Source: Bryobacterales bacterium (lineage in GTDB: Bacteria > Acidobacteriota > Terriglobia > Bryobacterales > Bryobacteraceae). From it: a DNA stretch of 9,792 nt. A model generated the notes under the pieces. The model was not told where the DNA came from, made no database searches, and saw only the letters and a list, made by a program, of their open reading frames with translations. The translations under genes and the position numbers were made by a program. Below, piece after piece: positions 5,644 to 9,792 of this stretch. Location: contig DNFG01000068.1 in the NCBI GenBank assembly GCA_003487005.1, forward strand, positions 1 to 9,792. Reading direction: 5' to 3'. Within the stretch, counting starts at the first letter, position 1. Each line of letters opens with the position of its first letter.

Positions 5644-8600
5644 TTACTCGACGACACGGACGGGGACGGTGGTGGAGTAACTGCCCTGATTGATCTTCAG
5701 GGGCTGGCTCATGCCTCTGGGGATGCCCCAGGGGACTTTGACCTTAATTTCATAGACGCCGATCTGATCGGGGACGAGGCCGGCGAAGAGGACTTCGAGG
5801 GCGCGTCCGGCGAGTTCGACGTTGGGGGGGGTGAGGACGGTGGGGACAGGGTTGCCGGGGGCGGGTTGACCCGCGGGAACTTCGGGGGTGACCTTGCCCA
5901 TACCGGTGAGGTAGATGGTGAGTTCGTCGTTCTGGCGCACGGGGTTGGAGGCGGTGACGACCTGCCAGTTGGCGGTGCGGAGGACGAGGGGGGCGGTGAA
6001 GCCGGGGGCGAGTTCACTGCGGAAGATGCTGGGGGCGGTGGGCAGGATGGTGAGGTTGAAGTTATCGCTGACGCCGCCGGGGGTGCGGAGGACCATGGTG
6101 ACATTGCCTTCGGCCTGGAAGGGGAGTTGGGCATTAATCTCCGAGGGGGAGACCATGAGCATGGGAACGGGGAGGCCGTTGACGGTGAGGCAGCTTTCGC
6201 CGAGGGCCATGGGGAGGGGCATCTCCTGAGTGGCGAGGTTGACGGCGCTGAGGTCACGGCCTTCGACGACGATGAGGCCGCCGGGAGCGACGGGGTGGGT
6301 GCGGTCAGCGGCGTTGGTCACGCGGGTGATACGGGGGATGGCGACAGCGGCGTCGTAGTTCCAGGACAGGACAGTGAAGCCGGAGGTGGTGAGATTGACG
6401 ATGGCGCTGCGGTCGACGAGGACGGCGACGGTGCGGGTGAAGGCGGCGCCTTCGACGCCCTGGACAGGGGATTCGACGAGGCGGGTGGAGGCGATGCCGG
6501 CGGCGGTATCGAGATGGACCCGCTGGATGATGCCGGAGCCGCCGGCCTCGGGGGCGCCGGTGCGGAAGCCGTAGTCGTCGACGAAAGCGAAGCCGGAGGT
6601 GAGGCCGACGGTGGAGTCGAGACGGCCGTAGGGGACGAGCGAGGCGTTGAGCAGGAGGTTGCCGACGACGAACTGGTCGAAATTGGAGGCGGCGATGGCG
6701 CCGGCGAGGCTGTCGGCGGGTTTGCGAGAGATGGTGAAAGTATCGGCGTTCGCGTTATAGAGCAGGAGGTGGCCGTCGGCCTGGGCGACGAGAATGGAGC
6801 TGCCATTGCCGGAAGCGACCATGGCGGTATTGATGTCGATGGTGTTTTCGTAGACGCCGAGGGTGGGCAGCTGGGTGGCGGTGCGGGCAAAGAAGTCGAC
6901 GCGGTCAATGGTGTGGGTGGGACCGGCGACGCGGGAGGCGCCGAGGATGGCGCGACCGGAACTGGCGAGCCAGCGCGGGTAGTGGCCGAAGGGGAAGCGG
7001 ATGGGGGCCTGCTGCTCGAGGGTTTCGAGATCGTAGACGTTGGCGATCTGGGAGTTGTCGTTGCCGACGAGGAGGTAGCGGCGGTCGAAAGTAATCGCCA
7101 TGGAGGTGGGGGTATTGCCGGTGCGGAGGGTGGTGATGTGGCGATAGTTGCCGCCGTCGAAGACGAGGACTTCGTTGGTGTCCTGGCGGAGGACGAAGAA
7201 GCGAAGGCGGACGGGGTCGGCGACGAGGTCGACGAGGCGGCCGGGGACATTGACGAAGGTGCCGCGCTGGTCGGGGTCCTGGAGGTTGACGAGGAGGCGG
7301 ACGGGTTTAAGGATATTGACGGCGGAGGGGGAGGCGATGTTCAGCTGGGCGACGGCGGTGCCGCGGAGGTTCTGGAAAGCGGCGGGATCGATGGAGACCT
7401 GGATGGTGGCGGGGGTGGAGCCCTCGGTCTGACTGAAGCGAACGCCGTCGATGGAGGACGAGAGGCGGAAGGGAGTGGACCCGCCGCTGGGATCGAAGAT
7501 GGTGATTTCCTGGGTGAGGACGCCCTGATTGCAGAAGCTGGCGCGGAAGACGAGGTCTTCGCGGTCGGCGGCGAGGCGAGGGACGGAGTCGCGGGCGCCG
7601 ACGGGGAGGATCACGACGCCGCTTTCCGAGAGAGCGTACATGGTGGAGCCGTCTTCGGAGAGGACGCCCTTGCCGGAGAGGTTCTCGGGCAGGCGGAGGC
7701 GTTCGCGGACGGTGAGGTTGTCGGCATCGAGGACCATGAAAACAGGGGGCCCGGAGATGGTGTTGGATGGGGGCGGGGCGCCGCCTGGATCGTCAGCGGA
7801 CTCGACTTTCTCGGGGATCTGGGCGTAGATGACGCCGCGCTGGGAGTCGATGGCGTGGGAGCCGATATCGAGCAGGCCGGAGGGGTTGGGGAATTGGGCG
7901 AGCATGCCGCGGCGGTCGAAAAGAGCCCATCCGGCAAGATAGATGGAGCCGTCGTCGGCGACGCTGATGGCGCGGGGACCGAGTTCGGGCTCAGCGACGT
8001 ATCCCGCGGAATAGACAGTGCGGGTATTGAGGTCGTACCGGAAGAGGATGGTGTCGGTGACACCAAAGATCTGCATGCCATCGCGGGCGGCGGCGACGGA
8101 AGCGCCGACGATTTCGGTGGGGAAGTTCGCGGGCGGCTGGGGGAGAGTCTTGGCTGTGACGCCGGCGATGGTGTCGATGACCTGCATGGTGCCGATGACG
8201 GGATCAAAGAGGATGAACTGGCCGCTGGTGACGACGAGGGCACGTCCATCGATGCCGAAGGCGACGCCGAGGGGGGGATCGGCGAGGGCGAAGGTGCGGC
8301 GGGAGTGGGACTCGAGGTCGATGACGGTGAGAGCGTTGCGGGGAGCCCCCGGGTTGGCGAAGTTGCCGTAGTGGCCGACGACGAGATGGGTTGCGCCGGG
8401 CGAGAGGGCGAGCGAACTGGGTTGAGAGGCGACGTTGAACGAGGTATCGACGCGGCCGGTGGCAAGGGTGACGACATCGACGCGATTGGCGGTGAAGTTG
8501 GCGACGTAGAGAGCGCCGCGGCCTTCATCGAGAGCCAGGTCGGAGGAATGGCCTCCGATAGCGACTACCCGGCCGAAACTCTGGCCCCAGGCGGTGCAAC

Positions 8601-8652
8601 TGACCGCCAAAAGGATCAACACTCCCCACCAACGTGACGTAGTCTGTATCAT
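5644..8652 (-). CDS. large secreted beta-propeller protein with TIGR03437 C-terminal domain
   Basis: 1002 residues. I start it at ATG 8652, which has GGGGAG with a 6-nt spacer; an in-frame TTG at 8685 would add 11 residues and place the signal peptide internally. Signal peptide ~1-24 (MIQTTSRWWGVLILLAVSCTAWG). Residues ~25-350 contain YVTN/NHL-like propeller blades (LDEGRGALYVANFTANRVDVV, then SLALSPGATHLVVGHYG). A BACON/Ig-like stretch follows (~370-465; VLTQEITIFDPSGG, TPATIQVSIDPAAFQNL). A second propeller covers ~470-760 (LVADPVRLRFFVLRQDTNEV, MAITFDRRYLLVGNDN). Residues ~773-1002 are the TIGR03437 domain: VTNAAD, VAPGGLIVVEGRDLS, LPFQAEGNVTMVLRTPGG, YLTGMGKVTPEVPAGQPAP, PDQIGVYEIKVKVP. 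That family is a Solibacter-expanded secreted C-terminal domain of unknown function. The protein probably acts outside the cell or at its surface in binding or adhesion. It heads a four-gene run. Confidence 0.92.
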   Translation of the reverse strand: MIQTTSRWWGVLILLAVSCTAWGQSFGRVVAIGGHSSDLALDEGRGALYVANFTANRVDVVTLATGRVDTSFNVASQPSSLALSPGATHLVVGHYGNFANPGAPRNALTVIDLESHSRRTFALADPPLGVAFGIDGRALVVTSGQFILFDPVIGTMQVIDTIAGVTAKTLPQPPANFPTEIVGASVAAARDGMQIFGVTDTILFRYDLNTRTVYSAGYVAEPELGPRAISVADDGSIYLAGWALFDRRGMLAQFPNPSGLLDIGSHAIDSQRGVIYAQIPEKVESADDPGGAPPPSNTISGPPVFMVLDADNLTVRERLRLPENLSGKGVLSEDGSTMYALSESGVVILPVGARDSVPRLAADREDLVFRASFCNQGVLTQEITIFDPSGGSTPFRLSSSIDGVRFSQTEGSTPATIQVSIDPAAFQNLRGTAVAQLNIASPSAVNILKPVRLLVNLQDPDQRGTFVNVPGRLVDLVADPVRLRFFVLRQDTNEVLVFDGGNYRHITTLRTGNTPTSMAITFDRRYLLVGNDNSQIANVYDLETLEQQAPIRFPFGHYPRWLASSGRAILGASRVAGPTHTIDRVDFFARTATQLPTLGVYENTIDINTAMVASGNGSSILVAQADGHLLLYNANADTFTISRKPADSLAGAIAASNFDQFVVGNLLLNASLVPYGRLDSTVGLTSGFAFVDDYGFRTGAPEAGGSGIIQRVHLDTAAGIASTRLVESPVQGVEGAAFTRTVAVLVDRSAIVNLTTSGFTVLSWNYDAAVAIPRITRVTNAADRTHPVAPGGLIVVEGRDLSAVNLATQEMPLPMALGESCLTVNGLPVPMLMVSPSEINAQLPFQAEGNVTMVLRTPGGVSDNFNLTILPTAPSIFRSELAPGFTAPLVLRTANWQVVTASNPVRQNDELTIYLTGMGKVTPEVPAGQPAPGNPVPTVLTPPNVELAGRALEVLFAGLVPDQIGVYEIKVKVPWGIPRGMSQPLKINQGSYSTTVPVRVVE

Positions 8653-8722
8653 GACCGACTCCCCTGACTTCTGTACTCGATTCAATACTCACTTCCGGCG
8701 GCGTTTCGGCCGGCCGGGGAAT

Positions 8723-8740
8723 ACCCGGACTGGACCGGGT
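8723..8740 (-). terminator. secondary hairpin ACCCGG/CCGGGT after the main terminator stem
   Basis: Perfect 6-bp arms (8723-8728 and 8735-8740) around the loop ACTGGA, one base downstream (minus strand) of the larger stem at 8742-8779. Tandem GC stems of this kind could reinforce termination or protect a 3' end. No U-run follows. Confidence 0.35.
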
Positions 8741-8741
8741 T

Positions 8742-8779
8742 GTGCGGCGCGGACCCCTTGGGGGGTCCGCGCGCCGCAC
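8742..8779 (-). terminator. strong GC-rich hairpin, likely terminator of the tadC/mini-gene unit
   Basis: Arms GTGCGGCG+CGGACCCC (8742-8757) and GGGGTCCGCGCGCCGCAC (8762-8779) pair along 16 bp around a TTGG loop, with only a 2-nt CG bulge in the second arm. It lies 34 nt past the stop of the 33-codon gene and 90 nt before the next start codon, where a terminator is expected. It lacks the U-tract of a textbook intrinsic terminator on either strand, so it may act with Rho or as a 3'-end stabiliser. Confidence 0.6.
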
Positions 8780-8813
8780 GGACTGCATGTTGACGTACTG
8801 CCGCGGGCTGGGA

Positions 8814-8915
8814 TTACTCTTCAGCGTCGCGGTTCTTCCGGCGCATAATGATCGCCGCCAGCAGGACGACTGCCAGCACCGAGCAGATGACGCGAACCAT
8901 TGTGGTCATTTCCAT
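8814..8915 (-). CDS. 33-residue single-pass membrane mini-protein
   Basis: ATG 8915 has an excellent ribosome binding site, AAGGAG with a 7-nt spacer (a second AGGAG lies just upstream). The product is MEMTTMVRVICSVLAVV, then LLAAIIMRRKNRDAEE and a TAA stop. Residues ~7-24 form one TM helix. The positive cluster RRKNR after it predicts a cytoplasmic C-terminus by the positive-inside rule, and the tail is acidic (DAEE). It follows tadC by 66 nt on the same strand and precedes the hairpin at 8742-8779, so it probably belongs to the pilus operon. No known family is recognised. The strong initiation site and clean TM pattern argue for a real gene despite its size. Confidence 0.7.
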   Translation of the reverse strand: MEMTTMVRVICSVLAVVLLAAIIMRRKNRDAEE

Positions 8916-8981
8916 GATGTTTCTCCTTCTCCTAACCCGCTATTGCCTTACGGTCCAACAGTACCGGCAAGGAAGTGACTC

Positions 8982-9792
8982 CTACATACCGGTCATCATC
9001 GGGATCAACTCCCGGACGATCTTGACGGCGATGGGCCCGACGGTCACGATGAACAGTGACGGCAGAATACAGAAGAAGATGGGGAAGACGAGCTTGACGC
9101 CAAGCTTGGCTGCCTTTTCTTCCGCGACTTGCCGGGCCTGCACACGCATGAAGTCGGCGTGTGCGCGCAAACTTTGAGCAATGCCGGTGCCGAAGCGATC
9201 GGCCTGAATGAGGACGGCGACCAGCTTTTTGAGATCTTCGACTCCGGCGCGTTCGGCGAGATTCCGGAGGGTTTCCTGGCGGCGTTTGCCGGCCTTGAGT
9301 TCGAGGTTGACGAGGCCGAATTCCTCGCTGATTTCGGGGTGGGCCTGGTCGAGTTCCTTGGCGACCTGGAGGATGGCCTGATCGAGGCCGAGGCCGGACT
9401 CGACGCAGACGACCATGAGATCGAGGGCATTGGCGAGGGCCTTCTGGATGGCCTTCTGGCGCCGGCGGGCGACAATGGAGACGTACTCGTTGGGTCCGAA
9501 GAAGCCGAGGCCGGCGGCGGCGAGGACGGCCATGACCTTATTGGTGGGGTCGGCCTGGGTGCCCCAGACGATGGCGGTCATGAGCAGGGGCAGAGCGACG
9601 CCCATGACGATCTTGGCGCCATAGAGGATTTTGAGGGCGTTCTTGTTGCGCATGCCGGCGCGAACAAGCCTTCGCTGCATGACGGACATGTCCTTGGGCG
9701 AAGCGGGCAAGGAATTGCCGAGGCGGCTGAGCAGTTCCCGGAAGACGAGGCTCGGGTGAGTGGGGGCTTCTTCTTCCATCTCGACGGCGGTG
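8982..9792 (-). CDS. tadC: TadC, Tad/Flp pilus inner-membrane platform protein, 5' end beyond window
   Basis: The frame stays open to the window edge (codons TAVE precede the first visible Met at 9779). TadC proteins are usually ~300 residues with an N-terminal TM segment, so the true start lies outside. Numbering from that Met: a TM helix at ~53-73 (IVMGVALPLLMTAIVW), a hydrophobic stretch ~82-95, the cytoplasmic T2SSF domain (PF00482) at ~113-225 with ALANALDLMVVCVESGLGLD, LVNLELKAGKRRQETLRNLA and LIQADRFGTGIAQSLRAHAD, and the closing TM hairpin ~226-255 (GVKLVFPIFFCILPSLFIV). With TadB it forms the membrane platform that couples the TadA ATPase to pilin extrusion. LELKAGKRRQETLRNLAER is typical of the TadC rather than the TadB branch. 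TadA and TadB are expected just upstream, beyond the window. Confidence 0.92.
   Translation of the reverse strand, partial: TAVEMEEEAPTHPSLVFRELLSRLGNSLPASPKDMSVMQRRLVRAGMRNKNALKILYGAKIVMGVALPLLMTAIVWGTQADPTNKVMAVLAAAGLGFFGPNEYVSIVARRRQKAIQKALANALDLMVVCVESGLGLDQAILQVAKELDQAHPEISEEFGLVNLELKAGKRRQETLRNLAERAGVEDLKKLVAVLIQADRFGTGIAQSLRAHADFMRVQARQVAEEKAAKLGVKLVFPIFFCILPSLFIVTVGPIAVKIVRELIPMMTGM

Noticed and set aside
4299..5693. 464-codon plus-strand open frame
   Set aside because: Antisense to three genes with clear signal-peptide, TM and barrel features. Composition is the same Gly/Glu/Ala-rich artefact.
5620..8637. 1005-codon plus-strand open frame
   Set aside because: Fully antisense to the 1002-residue secreted protein. 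Its product is a Gly/Asp/Glu/Ala-rich low-complexity string arising from C-rich third positions on the other strand. No domain or ribosome binding site.
1..9792. CRISPR array, rRNA or defence system
   Set aside because: No regularly spaced repeats, no rRNA-like sequence and no cas, toxin-antitoxin or restriction motifs in any credible frame. The 92-residue RHH-like protein has no toxin partner beside it.

Overview
This window looks like a chromosomal segment from an Acidobacteriota bacterium of the Solibacter/Bryobacter group. The best taxonomic clue is the 1002-residue secreted protein at 5644-8652. Its last ~230 residues match the TIGR03437-type C-terminal domain, which is hugely expanded in Solibacterales. 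High GC, very C-rich coding strands and signal-peptide-rich genes fit. Every confident gene reads on the minus strand, so the window is described below from high to low coordinates, the direction of transcription.

Right edge (9792-8720): the 3' part of tadC, an inner-membrane platform protein of a Tad/Flp pilus, runs off the window. It is followed by a 33-codon single-TM mini-gene with a strong ribosome binding site (8814-8915). A strong GC-rich hairpin plus a second smaller one (8723-8779) probably closes this transcription unit.

Centre (8652-3344): a tight four-gene minus-strand run encodes a large secreted beta-propeller/TIGR03437 protein, a small outer-membrane beta-barrel, a small three-TM inner-membrane protein and a secreted PQQ-like beta-propeller protein. 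Gaps are 4, 33 and 55 nt. All four are predicted envelope or exported proteins. Their joint role is unknown.

Gap (3343-1681): about 1.66 kb without a convincing intact gene. It is not featureless. A short plus-strand relic of a DEAD-box helicase N-terminus (Walker A intact) stops almost exactly at the stop codon of the PQQ-like gene. There is also a dense cluster of TGACA/TGTCA motifs, a repeated TACACTCATWTGGGG motif and several perfect hairpins. I read it as a graveyard of rearrangement and mobile-element ends, but this is inference.

Left edge (1680-1): a sigma-70-like promoter with an overlapping dyad drives a specialised NusG paralog (RfaH/UpxY type), then a degenerate second copy of the NusG C-terminal end, a 92-residue ribbon-helix-helix-like protein with a coiled-coil tail, and the start of a Wza-type polysaccharide export protein running off the window. 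This looks like the head of an exopolysaccharide operon with its own processive antiterminator and a possible DNA-binding autoregulator.
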